Source: Clostridiales bacterium NK3B98 (GTDB taxonomy: Bacteria; Bacillota; Clostridia; Oscillospirales; Oscillospiraceae). From it: 64,000 nt of DNA. The notes below the pieces were generated by a model that saw only the letters and a program-made list of their open reading frames with translations, had not been told where the DNA came from and did not search any database. Both the position numbers and the translations under genes were made by a program. Below, piece by piece: positions 1 through 8,961 of this stretch (position 1 is its first letter; the number at the start of each line of letters is the position of its first letter). Location: NCBI GenBank assembly GCA_000421005.1, contig ATWA01000005.1, positions 41,442 to 105,441 of the forward strand, given 5' to 3'.

Positions 1-152
1 ACCCCCTGACGGGTGATGCCGTAGTTCTCCGCAATCTCCGCCAAAGACAAATCCTCATTGTAATACAGGTCATAGAACTCCCGCTGGCGCTGGGTGAGCA
101 AATCGCCATAGAAGTCAAAGAGCATGGTCATTCGCAAAGCCTGATCCTTCAA
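1..152 (-). CDS. ylxM: YlxM-family SRP-associated helix-turn-helix protein, N-terminal part only
   Basis: The gene runs off the left edge of the window, so only about the first 50 residues are visible. They read ...MTMLFDFYGDLLTQRQ..., then a YNEDLSLAEIAENYGITRQGV stretch, which is the sigma-70 region-4-like helix-turn-helix of the YlxM (UPF0122) family. This family is usually encoded next to ffh and associated with the signal recognition particle. I prefer the TTG start at 152, which gives MKDQALRMTM and is preceded by AAAGGG; ATG codons at 131 and 125 are alternatives. It is transcribed away from the large glucan synthase gene, from a consensus promoter at 208-236. The rest of the usual ffh/ftsY neighbourhood would lie outside the window. 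Confidence 0.8.
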   Translation of the reverse strand, partial: MKDQALRMTMLFDFYGDLLTQRQREFYDLYYNEDLSLAEIAENYGITRQG

Positions 153-177
153 AACCTGTCGCCCTTTCTGACCGTAT

Positions 178-201
178 TTGTAAAGGGCAGCCCCTTTACA
201 A
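178..201. promoter_or_regulatory. 10-bp perfect inverted repeat at the ylxM transcription start (possible operator)
   Basis: TTGTAAAGGG and CCCTTTACAA form a perfect inverted repeat around a 4-nt centre. It begins 6 bases downstream of the -10 box of the ylxM promoter, so it covers the expected start point and early leader. It could be a repressor site or an mRNA hairpin; the sequence does not decide between them. Confidence 0.5.
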
Positions 202-207
202 GGCGTT

Positions 208-236
208 ACTATACTACAATTCCGCCTGCTTGTCAA
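208..236 (-). promoter_or_regulatory. Sigma-A promoter for ylxM
   Basis: On the minus strand TTGACA (236-231) and TATAGT (213-208) are separated by exactly 17 bases. Confidence 0.8.
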
Positions 237-260
237 GGGGGAATGCCTTACAATTTCCCG

Positions 261-288
261 TATTTTTCCCTGAGAGATGGGAAAAATA
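261..288. repeat. Hairpin in the leader of the glucan synthase gene
   Basis: TATTTTTCCC and GGGAAAAATA are perfect 10-bp arms around an 8-nt loop. The hairpin lies between the divergent ylxM promoter and the preferred start of the downstream gene. If that gene began at 243 the hairpin would lie inside its coding sequence, which argues for the later start. It may be an operator or an RNA attenuator. Confidence 0.45.
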
Positions 289-335
289 GGGGAAGAAATG
301 TGAGGGCGCGGATGTTCGCCCGGAAGGGAACGGTT

Positions 336-3300
336 ATGCAACAGGCGCAGCTGAGACAACAGGGAAAAGAACTGGCAGGGCAGTGGAGCCGAACCGGCAG
401 CCGCACAGCACGGCAGTACGCCCGGCAGATCAAATGGGAACGTCAGGCGCTGGAGGGGCTTTGCCGCCGGCTGACGCTGAAGCAGGGACAGGAGAGCGAC
501 CCGGCCACAGACTGGCTGCTGGACAACCGCTATCTGGCAGCGTCAGCCGCCCGAGCCGCAGAGCGCAGCATGAAGCAGGGCAGACTTCCGGTTATCGCCC
601 CCGCCGGACAGTTTCGCCTGCACCATCTCTGCCTGCTGCTCACCAAAATCCAGCCTTTTGAGCCGGAATATCTGACCGCCTTTCTGGAAGGGGTGCAGCA
701 GGCAGCGCCGCTGACGGAACAGGAGCTTTCCCTGCTGCCTGTGGCGCTGGGCGCGGCGTTTTGCACCCTCTTACGCCAGAGAGGGGAGGCTCTGGAGCGG
801 GGGGAAAGCGCTGATGACATTCCGGCTCTGGTGGAGCGGCTTGCCGGCTTGCGGCGCATGGAGCTGGACGAGACGCTGGAACGGCTCAGCACGGTTGACC
901 GGATGTTCCGCCAAGACCCCGCCCATGTCTATCCCAGCATGGACGCTTACAGCCGCCACGCCTACCGTCAGCGGCTGGTGAAGCTGGCCAAACAGACCCA
1001 GGCTTCGGAACAGGACTGCGCCCAGGCGGTGCTGGAGCTGGCCAAAAAAGAGGGGGAGGGGCATATCGGCACCTATCTCTTCCCCAAACCCCTGGGCAGG
1101 GAAGGGCATCCCCTCCCTGTGGGGGGCTATCTGTCGGTGCTGATGCTGCTCACCACCCTTCTCACCGTGGGCATTGGATTTGCGCTGGGAAAATGGTGGG
1201 CGGTGCTGCTCTTTCTCATTCCCGTGTCCGAGCTGGTGAAACAGACGGTGGATTTGGTGCTGCTCCATCTGGTGCCGCCCCGCCCGGTGTTTCGTATGGA
1301 ATGGAAGCAGGGTCTTCCCCCGGAGGGCAAAACCCTGTGCGTCATTGCCGCCCTGCTCACCGGAGCTGACAGCATAGAGGAGCTGTCCTCCAAGCTGGAA
1401 CGCTACTACCTGAACAACCGTCAGGCGGGTGAGCAGGTGTGCTACGGTATTCTGGCCGACTTCCCCGACCGGAAGCGGGAGATGAACCAGGAGGACGAAG
1501 CCCTGCTTGCCCGGATGGGACGCTCCCTGTCCGCACTGGAAAAACGCTATGGCTGCCCCTTCTGCCTGTTTTTCCGCCGCCCCGCCTATGATGAGCGGGA
1601 AGGGCTGTACCGGGGCAGAGAGCGCAAGCGGGGGGCGATTCTCGCTCTGGTGCGTTACCTCCGGGGACGCCGGGGAGAGATGGAGCTGCGCCGGGGCAGT
1701 GCGGAGGCACTGTGGGACGTCCGCTTTCTGCTGGTGCTGGACAGCGACACGGTGCTGACCATGGACGCTGTGAAGGAGCTGGCAGGCACCATGCTCCACC
1801 CTCTGAATACCCCTGTGGTGGACCCGGTGCGCCGGGTGGTGAAAAACGGCTACGGCATTTTGCAGCCCCGGGTGGAGACCGAGCTCTCCCAGTCTGACCG
1901 CAGCACTTTTGCCCGGCTGTTCTCCGGTCTGGCAGGGCTGGACCCCTACGGGGGAGCGGTGAGCGATCTGTACCACGACCTCTTTGACGAGGCCACCTTT
2001 ATGGGCAAGGGACTGATTCACATTGACGCCTTTCTCACCTGTATGGAGGGGCGATTCCCCCAAAACCGCATCCTCTCCCACGACCTGCTGGAGGGCAGCT
2101 ACCTCCGCTGCGGCTGGGTGAGCCGAACCGAGCTGCTGGACAGCTTTCCCGGCTCCCCCCTGAGCTGGCTGGCCCGGTATCACCGCTGGATTCGGGGAGA
2201 CTGGCAGCTTTTGGGCTGGCTGGGCCGCCGCACCGTCACCGAGGACGGCAGCCGGGAGGACAACCCGGTTTCCCTGCTGGCACGGTGGAAAATGCTGGAC
2301 AACCTCCGCCGCTCACTGGTGCCTCCGGCCACGCTGGCAGCCTTGCTGGCGGGACTGGTGGGGCGGGGGCCGCTCTTTCTCACCGCTTTGCTGGCGGCGC
2401 TGCTCATTGCGCTGGCGCAGGTCATTACGGCGGCGGTGGAATTGCTCTGTCGAAAGGGGCAGGGCAGCTTTCGCCGGTTCCACTCCGGCATTTACGCAGG
2501 CTTCTCCGGCAGCGTCCTGCGGGCGGGGGCGGAGCTGCTCTTTCTCCCGGTGCAGAGCTGGACGGCGCTGCACGCCGCCCTGCTCGCCCTGTGGCGGCAG
2601 TGGGTCGGGCACCGCCACCTGCTGGACTGGGTGACCAGCGGACAGAGCAGCAAAAACGGGGGAAGTCTGGGCAGATTTACCCTCCGTTTCTGGCCCTCTG
2701 TGGCGGCGGGATTGACCGCCCTGCTCTGCTCCCCCTTCGCCATAGGGCGGCTGCTGGGACTGGCGTGGACGGTATCCCCGCTGGTCTTCTTCCATTGGAG
2801 CAGCCCCCATCCCCGGCAGGAGACCCTCTCCCACCGGGAGCAGCAGTTCCTCCGGGAGGAAGCAGCCAAAATCTGGCACTACTACCATGACAACCTTCGA
2901 GCACAGTGGCATTATCTGATCCCAGACAATGTGCAATCCATGCCCGATCAGGGCGCAGCCCTTCGCACCTCGCCCACCAATATCGGCATGGCGCTGGTGA
3001 GCTGTCTGGCGGCGCTGGATCTGCACCTCACTGACCGTTTCGCTGCGCTGTCCCTGATCGGGCACCAGCTCACTGCCATGGAGGGCTTGGAGCGCTGGCG
3101 GGGACATCTTTACAATTGGTACGATCTCACCACCGCCGCCCCGATGCCCCCACGCTACGTCTCCACTGTGGACAGCGGCAACCTGTGCGCCTGCCTGCTG
3201 GTCTTGCAGGCGGGGCTGATGGAACTGGGAGAGGAAGACCTGTCCCGCCGGGCGGCAAAGCTGGCGGCGGAGATGACCTTTGCCCCGCTGTACGATGCCA

Positions 3301-6300
3301 GACAGGGATTGTTCTATATCGGCTACGACGCAGAGCAGAAGCAGTACAGCGCCGGACACTACGACCTGATGGCCAGCGAAGCCCGAACCACCAGCTATCT
3401 GGCCATTGCCCGGGGGGAGATACCGCCCCGGCATTGGCGGCGGCTGTCCCGTGCCATTGTCCGCCGGGGACGGTATACCGGCATGGTGTCATGGTCGGGA
3501 ACCATGTTTGAATATCTCATGCCCCGGCTTTTCCTCCCGGTCTATCCTGACTCCCTGCTGTGGGAAAGTCTGTGCTTCTGCTTGGACCAGCAGCGCCGGG
3601 AGGGACGGAGAAACGGCCTGCCCTGGGGCATCTCGGAATCCGGGTTTTATGAGCTGGATTTGGGACAAAACTACCAGTATAAGGCTCACGGCATCCCTGC
3701 CCTGACCCTGCGCAACCAGCCCACAAAGGAGCGGGTGATTGCCCCGTATGCCGCCTATCTGGCTTTGACCGTGAAGCCCAAAGCGGCCATTGCCAACCTG
3801 CGCCGCCTGTATGCCACAGGAGGAGCGGGGCGGTATGGACTGTATGAGGCGCTGGACTATACCCCGGAACGAGGGGGCAGCCCCAAACACCCGCTGGCGG
3901 TGAAAAGCTGGATGGCGCATCATCTTGGCATGAGCCTGCTGGCGGTGGACAACTGTCTCAACGATGACCTTCTGATTCACCGCTTTTTTGCAGACCCCGC
4001 CATGGCCGCCGCCCGGGAGCTGTTGCAGGAGAAAATTCCCGCCGGGGATGCCGCCGCCAAGGGAACCCCGGTGCTGCACATTCCCCAGCCCCGCCACGCC
4101 CCTGTGCGCTACCGCAGACAGGGCAGCGGCTGGGAGGAGGAAAACCCCATCTGGGGCATCTGTGCCAACGAGAGCTACTCTGTTCGCCTTGCCGCCTCCG
4201 GAACAGGAGAGAGCGTCACCGGATGCTGGACGGTGCTGCATCCGGAGGGGGTGCAGGTGCTGCTGCGGGAGGAAGCTACCCTCCGGCGTGTCTTTCCCAC
4301 CGGCAGCGCCGATGACCGTCTGTGCTGGGAGTACCGTTCCGGTGCGGCGTCTCTGCGCTGGCAGGATGGAGTCATGGAGATGGAGCAGCGGGTGACAGTC
4401 ACCCAGCAGCACACCGGTGAGCAGCGTGCCTTTACCCTGACTGCCAGTCAGGGCTGGGAGGGCACCCTCTGTCTGCTGCTGCGCCCGGTGCTGGACCGCT
4501 GGGACAGCTATCAGGCGCACCCGGCCTTTTCCCGGATGTGCGTGGAGAGCGAGCAGGTGGAGGGCGGGGTGCGCTTTCGCCGCAGACCGGGACGGGGCGG
4601 TCCCTGCCCGGTGCTCACCGTCCTGTGGGACTGTGAGGATGGGGCATGGAGCACCAGCCGGGAGGACTATCTCACCCGGGGCATCTGTAACGTTCCCCGT
4701 ACCGGGGCGGTGCTGGACCCCTGTGTGGCGCTGGAAGTCCCCCTCAAGCTGTCCCCCGGGGAAAGACGCACCATCCGGCTGGCGCTTGCAGTGGGGGAGG
4801 AACACGACAGCCTTACCGCCGCACAGGCGCTGCTGGGTCTGCCCCGTCCTTCCGGTGCCGCTCTGCTGGACGCACTGGCCAGCGCCATGGGAGCGGAACA
4901 GATGACCGCCGCTCTGGTGCTGTTCAGCCGAATCCAGTCCCCTCGCCGCCTTGGACAAACCGGAACGCCGCTGGGACAGCCCTCTCTGTGGCCCTTTGCC
5001 ATCTCCGGGGATCTGCCCATTGTCACCTTCCGGGTGCAGCCCAAGGAGCCGGAACAGCCCATGCAGCTGGTTGCCATCCATGACGCCCTGCGAAAGCTGG
5101 GGGTGTCCTTTGATCTGGTGCTTCTGCTCCCGGAACAGGGAGATTACCGTCAGAGCGTCCGCTCTGCCATGCTCCGTGCCCTGAATCGGTATGGACAGGG
5201 GGGAATGCTGGGACAAAAGGGAGGAATCCATCTGGTCTCCGGGACGGAGGAGGTCTGGCAGCCCATTTTGGGTATGTCCACCTGTGACCTGCAACCCGGC
5301 GACCGTTTGGAGCAGCCCTTGCACTTTGACTGCCCCCAGCCGACCCGGACATGGAAGGCGGAGAAAACAGGACAGCCCACATGGAAGTGGCACCGCTCGG
5401 GCTTTGCCATGGACACCGCCGGAACCCTGCCCCCGGTGCGATGGAGTCATTTTCTGGTGAACGACCGCTTTGGATGGCGGTGTGACGAGGCGGGCACCGG
5501 ACACCTCTGGTATCAAAACGCCCATCTGGGACAGTTGACCCCGTGGTGCAACGACCCGGTTGCCCAGACGGGTGTGGAGACGCTGGAGCTCTGGGACGGG
5601 GAACATGCGGTTTCCCTGTTTGCCAGCCGGGACGGTATCCCGGTGCAGGTCACCTACGGTCCCGGCTATGCCCGCTGGGAAAAGACGGTGCAGGGCAGAG
5701 ATATCACCCTCACCGCCTATGTGCCGCCGAAACAGGCGGTTCGCATCTTCCGCATCACCCTGTCAGGGGTCAAACCGGAGGACAGGCTGCTCTGGCGGCT
5801 TCGTCCCCAGCTCTCCCAGCGGCAAAGCCATGCCCCCTGGGTGAGATTTCGTCAGGAGGGGCTGAGCGTCCGTCTGGAAAACCCGGCAGGCACCATGCCC
5901 GGTGTTTCGCTGCTGCTCTCAGCGGCGAAACCCCTGCTCAGTGCCCATTGGAAGGGCCAATGGCTGGAGCTGACCATCCCGGCGGCGGAGGAAATGACCC
6001 TCACCGCCGGGGTGGATGGGGCGTTTGACCCCCGTTCCCTCCTTGCCCCTCAGGAAACCATTCTGCGGGAGACGGTGGAGTGGTGGAAAAAGCGCACCTG
6101 TGCCCTTCACGTCCAGACCCCGGATGACGCACTGAACCACTACCTCTCCTTCTGGGGATATGAACAGGTGCTGGCCAGCCGGGTGCTGGGGAGAAACGGA
6201 CTGTACCAGTGCGGCGGGGCTGTGGGCTTCCGGGATCAGCTTCAGGATGTGCTGGCCCTGCTGCCCTTCGCCCCGGAGATTGCCCGGGCTCAGATTGTCA

Positions 6301-7565
6301 ACGCCGCCGCCCATCAGTTCCGGGAGGGAGATGTGCTCCACTGGTGGCATCCCCCGGTCAGCGGTGGGGAGACCCAGGGGGTGAGAACCCGCATCAGCGA
6401 CGACCTGCTCTGGCTGCCCTACGCCCTGTGCCGCTGGGTGGAGGAAACCGGGGAGACCGGACTGCTGCAAGAACAGGTTCCCTACCTCACCGGAGAACAG
6501 CTCCGGGAGGGAGAAAACGAGCGGTATCAGAGCTGGAGCGCCGCCACGGAAGGCGATACCCTCTACCGCCACGGGGTGCAGGCGATAGAATGTGTCCTGA
6601 ACCGGGGGGTGGGACAGCACCGTCTCTGCCTCATGGGCACCGGAGACTGGAACGACGGCATGAACCGCATGGGCGTCCGGGGGAAAGGGGAGAGCGTCTG
6701 GCTGACCTGGTTTTTCTCTCTGACGCTGAAACGGTTTGCCCCGCTGTGCGGCCTTGCCGGGGACAGCGCCCGGGGAGAACGCTACCGCACCCTCTCCCAA
6801 CAGCTCCGGGATAGCGCAAAGCAGGCGTGGGACGGGGCTTGGTATCTCCGGGCGTGGGACGATGACGGAAACCCGGTGGGCAGCGCCGGAAACCCGGAGT
6901 GCGCTATAGATTCCATTGCCCAATCCTTTGCCGTTTTTGCCGGGGAAAGGGACGACCATGCCCGTCAGGCGGTGCTGTCCGCCTATGACCTGCTCTATGA
7001 CCGGGAGCACAAGCTGGTGCGGCTGCTCACTCCGCCCTTCCACGGGGAGCGTGACCCGGGCTATCTCCAAAGCTACCCGGAGGGCCTGCGGGAAAACGGC
7101 GGACAGTATACCCACGCCGCCTGCTGGCTGGCCATGGCGCTGATTCGAGGGGGTGAATGGGACAAAGGAGCAGAGCTGCTCTCCGCCCTGCTCCCAGAGC
7201 ATCATGACCCCTCCGTCTACCGGGCGGAGCCCTATGTGCTGGCCGGGGACGTGTACGACGCAGCGGGTCAAAAGGGTCGTGGCGGATGGAGCTGGTATAC
7301 CGGCTCGGCGGGCTGGTTCTGTCAGGCGGCAGTGAGAGAGCTGCTGGGTCTGCGGCTGGAAGGGGGAGCGCTGACCATTCGGCCTGCCCTGCCCAGCAAT
7401 TGGCCGGGCTATCAGGCCACATGGCAGGGAGAGAACTTCACCCTCTCCATTGCGGTGAGCCGGGGAGAGCGTGTCTGCGTCAGACTGGACGGGACAGAGA
7501 TTTCCGGCGGCATTCCCCTCGGCGAGCTGAAAGACGGGCATATGGTGGAAGTAACGGTAAAATAG
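336..7565 (+). CDS. Cyclic beta-glucan synthase-like protein (GT84 + glycoamylase-like + GH94)
   Basis: This is a very large membrane enzyme of the NdvB type, which builds and cyclises beta-1,2-glucan from UDP-glucose. From the chosen start it is 2409 residues, somewhat shorter than proteobacterial NdvB (about 2800). In order: hydrophobic segments around residues 265-310; a processive glycosyltransferase domain with a DSD motif near 469-471 and an HRWIRGDWQ motif near 616; further membrane segments after about 660; a glycoamylase-like region with VSTVDSGNL near 945; and a C-terminal GH94 phosphorylase domain with GGAVGFRDQLQD near 1960 and GTGDWNDGMN near 2102, the motif that holds the catalytic Asp in GH94. 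I chose ATG 336 because GGAAGGGAA precedes it; ATG 243 would overlap a hairpin and lie next to the divergent promoter. The product may differ from beta-1,2-glucan in a Gram-positive cell; that is not visible here. Confidence 0.85.
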   Translation: MQQAQLRQQGKELAGQWSRTGSRTARQYARQIKWERQALEGLCRRLTLKQGQESDPATDWLLDNRYLAASAARAAERSMKQGRLPVIAPAGQFRLHHLCLLLTKIQPFEPEYLTAFLEGVQQAAPLTEQELSLLPVALGAAFCTLLRQRGEALERGESADDIPALVERLAGLRRMELDETLERLSTVDRMFRQDPAHVYPSMDAYSRHAYRQRLVKLAKQTQASEQDCAQAVLELAKKEGEGHIGTYLFPKPLGREGHPLPVGGYLSVLMLLTTLLTVGIGFALGKWWAVLLFLIPVSELVKQTVDLVLLHLVPPRPVFRMEWKQGLPPEGKTLCVIAALLTGADSIEELSSKLERYYLNNRQAGEQVCYGILADFPDRKREMNQEDEALLARMGRSLSALEKRYGCPFCLFFRRPAYDEREGLYRGRERKRGAILALVRYLRGRRGEMELRRGSAEALWDVRFLLVLDSDTVLTMDAVKELAGTMLHPLNTPVVDPVRRVVKNGYGILQPRVETELSQSDRSTFARLFSGLAGLDPYGGAVSDLYHDLFDEATFMGKGLIHIDAFLTCMEGRFPQNRILSHDLLEGSYLRCGWVSRTELLDSFPGSPLSWLARYHRWIRGDWQLLGWLGRRTVTEDGSREDNPVSLLARWKMLDNLRRSLVPPATLAALLAGLVGRGPLFLTALLAALLIALAQVITAAVELLCRKGQGSFRRFHSGIYAGFSGSVLRAGAELLFLPVQSWTALHAALLALWRQWVGHRHLLDWVTSGQSSKNGGSLGRFTLRFWPSVAAGLTALLCSPFAIGRLLGLAWTVSPLVFFHWSSPHPRQETLSHREQQFLREEAAKIWHYYHDNLRAQWHYLIPDNVQSMPDQGAALRTSPTNIGMALVSCLAALDLHLTDRFAALSLIGHQLTAMEGLERWRGHLYNWYDLTTAAPMPPRYVSTVDSGNLCACLLVLQAGLMELGEEDLSRRAAKLAAEMTFAPLYDARQGLFYIGYDAEQKQYSAGHYDLMASEARTTSYLAIARGEIPPRHWRRLSRAIVRRGRYTGMVSWSGTMFEYLMPRLFLPVYPDSLLWESLCFCLDQQRREGRRNGLPWGISESGFYELDLGQNYQYKAHGIPALTLRNQPTKERVIAPYAAYLALTVKPKAAIANLRRLYATGGAGRYGLYEALDYTPERGGSPKHPLAVKSWMAHHLGMSLLAVDNCLNDDLLIHRFFADPAMAAARELLQEKIPAGDAAAKGTPVLHIPQPRHAPVRYRRQGSGWEEENPIWGICANESYSVRLAASGTGESVTGCWTVLHPEGVQVLLREEATLRRVFPTGSADDRLCWEYRSGAASLRWQDGVMEMEQRVTVTQQHTGEQRAFTLTASQGWEGTLCLLLRPVLDRWDSYQAHPAFSRMCVESEQVEGGVRFRRRPGRGGPCPVLTVLWDCEDGAWSTSREDYLTRGICNVPRTGAVLDPCVALEVPLKLSPGERRTIRLALAVGEEHDSLTAAQALLGLPRPSGAALLDALASAMGAEQMTAALVLFSRIQSPRRLGQTGTPLGQPSLWPFAISGDLPIVTFRVQPKEPEQPMQLVAIHDALRKLGVSFDLVLLLPEQGDYRQSVRSAMLRALNRYGQGGMLGQKGGIHLVSGTEEVWQPILGMSTCDLQPGDRLEQPLHFDCPQPTRTWKAEKTGQPTWKWHRSGFAMDTAGTLPPVRWSHFLVNDRFGWRCDEAGTGHLWYQNAHLGQLTPWCNDPVAQTGVETLELWDGEHAVSLFASRDGIPVQVTYGPGYARWEKTVQGRDITLTAYVPPKQAVRIFRITLSGVKPEDRLLWRLRPQLSQRQSHAPWVRFRQEGLSVRLENPAGTMPGVSLLLSAAKPLLSAHWKGQWLELTIPAAEEMTLTAGVDGAFDPRSLLAPQETILRETVEWWKKRTCALHVQTPDDALNHYLSFWGYEQVLASRVLGRNGLYQCGGAVGFRDQLQDVLALLPFAPEIARAQIVNAAAHQFREGDVLHWWHPPVSGGETQGVRTRISDDLLWLPYALCRWVEETGETGLLQEQVPYLTGEQLREGENERYQSWSAATEGDTLYRHGVQAIECVLNRGVGQHRLCLMGTGDWNDGMNRMGVRGKGESVWLTWFFSLTLKRFAPLCGLAGDSARGERYRTLSQQLRDSAKQAWDGAWYLRAWDDDGNPVGSAGNPECAIDSIAQSFAVFAGERDDHARQAVLSAYDLLYDREHKLVRLLTPPFHGERDPGYLQSYPEGLRENGGQYTHAACWLAMALIRGGEWDKGAELLSALLPEHHDPSVYRAEPYVLAGDVYDAAGQKGRGGWSWYTGSAGWFCQAAVRELLGLRLEGGALTIRPALPSNWPGYQATWQGENFTLSIAVSRGERVCVRLDGTEISGGIPLGELKDGHMVEVTVK

Positions 7566-7668
7566 TAGTGGTGTATTCTGGAAAAAAGTTGTATAATGAA
7601 TGAGATTATAAGCAGGCTTCCCTGTTCCGAGGGAAAGGGAAGGAAAATCCAAAGGGGGAGTAGCCCGC

Positions 7669-8961
7669 ATGAGTACACCGGTACGCACCCGGCTGATGCC
7701 CGGGGTTTGGCTCAACGCCATACAGACGAGAAAATTCAAGAGCAGCTATTGGTCTGCCCTGCTGATGACCCCTTTGGGGGAGGAAACCGCCGCCCTCAAT
7801 GCCCTGCTGCCCCGGGTGCTGTATCAGGGCACCGCCCGCTATCCCAGCCAACAGCGGCTCAGCGAGGCGTTGGAGGAATTGTACGGCGGTGTGGTCTCCC
7901 CGGTGGTGGCAAAGCTGGGAGAGGTACAGGCGGTAGGTTTCCACGGCACCTTTTTGGACGATGCCTACGCATGGGAGGGGGAGTCCATCGCTGCCAAAGC
8001 GGCGGAGCTGATGGGAGATCTGCTGCTGCGCCCCGCCACCAAAAACGGGCGTATCCGCACCGACTATCTGGAACGGGAGCGGGACAATCTGATTGCCGAG
8101 CAGCGAGCCCAATCCAACGATAAAATGCGCTATGCCGCCCTGCGGCTGAATCAGGAGATGTGCCAGGGGGAGGCCTACGCCGTTGACCGTCTGGGCAGCG
8201 AGGAAACCGCCCGCTCTATCCGCACCCCCATCCTCCACCGGCACTATCAGTGGGTGCTGTCCGCCAGCTCGGTGGAGCTGTACTACTGCGGCAGTTCCCC
8301 GGTGGACCGGATTGCAGAGTATTGGCGGGAGGCGCTGATGGACCTGCCCCGCATGGGGGAGTTCCCCCTGAACGAGACTCCGCTCCACCCTGCGCCGGAG
8401 CAGATGCGTCATGTGGTGCAGCGGGAGGACGTGACTCAGGCAAAGCTGGCCATGGGTCTTGCCACCGCCACCCGTCTGGACGACCCCCTCTATCCCGCCA
8501 TGACGGTGGCCAACGCCCTGCTGGGCGGCGCACCTACCTCCATGCTGTTTCGCCATGTGCGGGAGGAACAGTCCCTTTGCTACTATGCCATGTCCACGCT
8601 GGACCCTCACAAGGGGCTGATGGGCATCCACGCCGGGGTTGCCCCCCAGCGGGTGGAGCAGGCAAAGGAGGGCATCTTTGCCCAGCTGGAAGCGCTTCAG
8701 GGGGGACAGTACACCCAAAAGGAGCTGGATGGAGCAAAAGCCCATCTCTGCAATCAGCTTCGTTCCAGTCTGGATACCCACGGCGGACTGTACGGTTTTT
8801 ATACCGACCAGACCCAGTCCCGCCATCCTGTTACGCTGGAGGAACAGATTTCTCTGGTGGAGCAGGTAAGCCGGGCAGAGGTGGAGGAGGCGGCGGCACG
8901 TCTGCAGCCGGACACCGTCTATCTGCTCACCGGAGAGGAGGCAGAGCATGGAGAGGCATGA
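7669..8961 (+). CDS. yfmF: YfmF-type M16 peptidase-like protein (EF-P modification associated)
   Basis: 430 residues with the two-lobed M16 (insulinase/pitrilysin) layout but no HxxEH zinc motif, so it is expected to be the non-catalytic partner. In Bacillus, YfmF and YfmH are linked to maturation of the 5-aminopentanol-modified elongation factor P. The start has a strong ribosome binding site (AAGGGGGAG), and a TATAAT box lies upstream at 7592 without a clear -35. The last 14 bases overlap yfmH, so the two are translated together as a probable heterodimer. The following genes overlap or nearly touch, giving one long operon to about 12.5 kb. Confidence 0.88.
   Translation: MSTPVRTRLMPGVWLNAIQTRKFKSSYWSALLMTPLGEETAALNALLPRVLYQGTARYPSQQRLSEALEELYGGVVSPVVAKLGEVQAVGFHGTFLDDAYAWEGESIAAKAAELMGDLLLRPATKNGRIRTDYLERERDNLIAEQRAQSNDKMRYAALRLNQEMCQGEAYAVDRLGSEETARSIRTPILHRHYQWVLSASSVELYYCGSSPVDRIAEYWREALMDLPRMGEFPLNETPLHPAPEQMRHVVQREDVTQAKLAMGLATATRLDDPLYPAMTVANALLGGAPTSMLFRHVREEQSLCYYAMSTLDPHKGLMGIHAGVAPQRVEQAKEGIFAQLEALQGGQYTQKELDGAKAHLCNQLRSSLDTHGGLYGFYTDQTQSRHPVTLEEQISLVEQVSRAEVEEAAARLQPDTVYLLTGEEAEHGEA

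Noticed and set aside
243..335. Upstream start (ATG 243) for the glucan synthase
   Set aside because: It has no ribosome binding site, lies 7 bases from the divergent -35 box, and would put a perfect hairpin in coding sequence. ATG 336 has GGAAGGGAA.
3489..7739. Long minus-strand frames (over 600 codons) opposite the glucan synthase gene
   Set aside because: They are low-complexity, Gln/His/Gly-rich mirror frames of a high-GC gene, without ribosome binding sites or recognisable domains.
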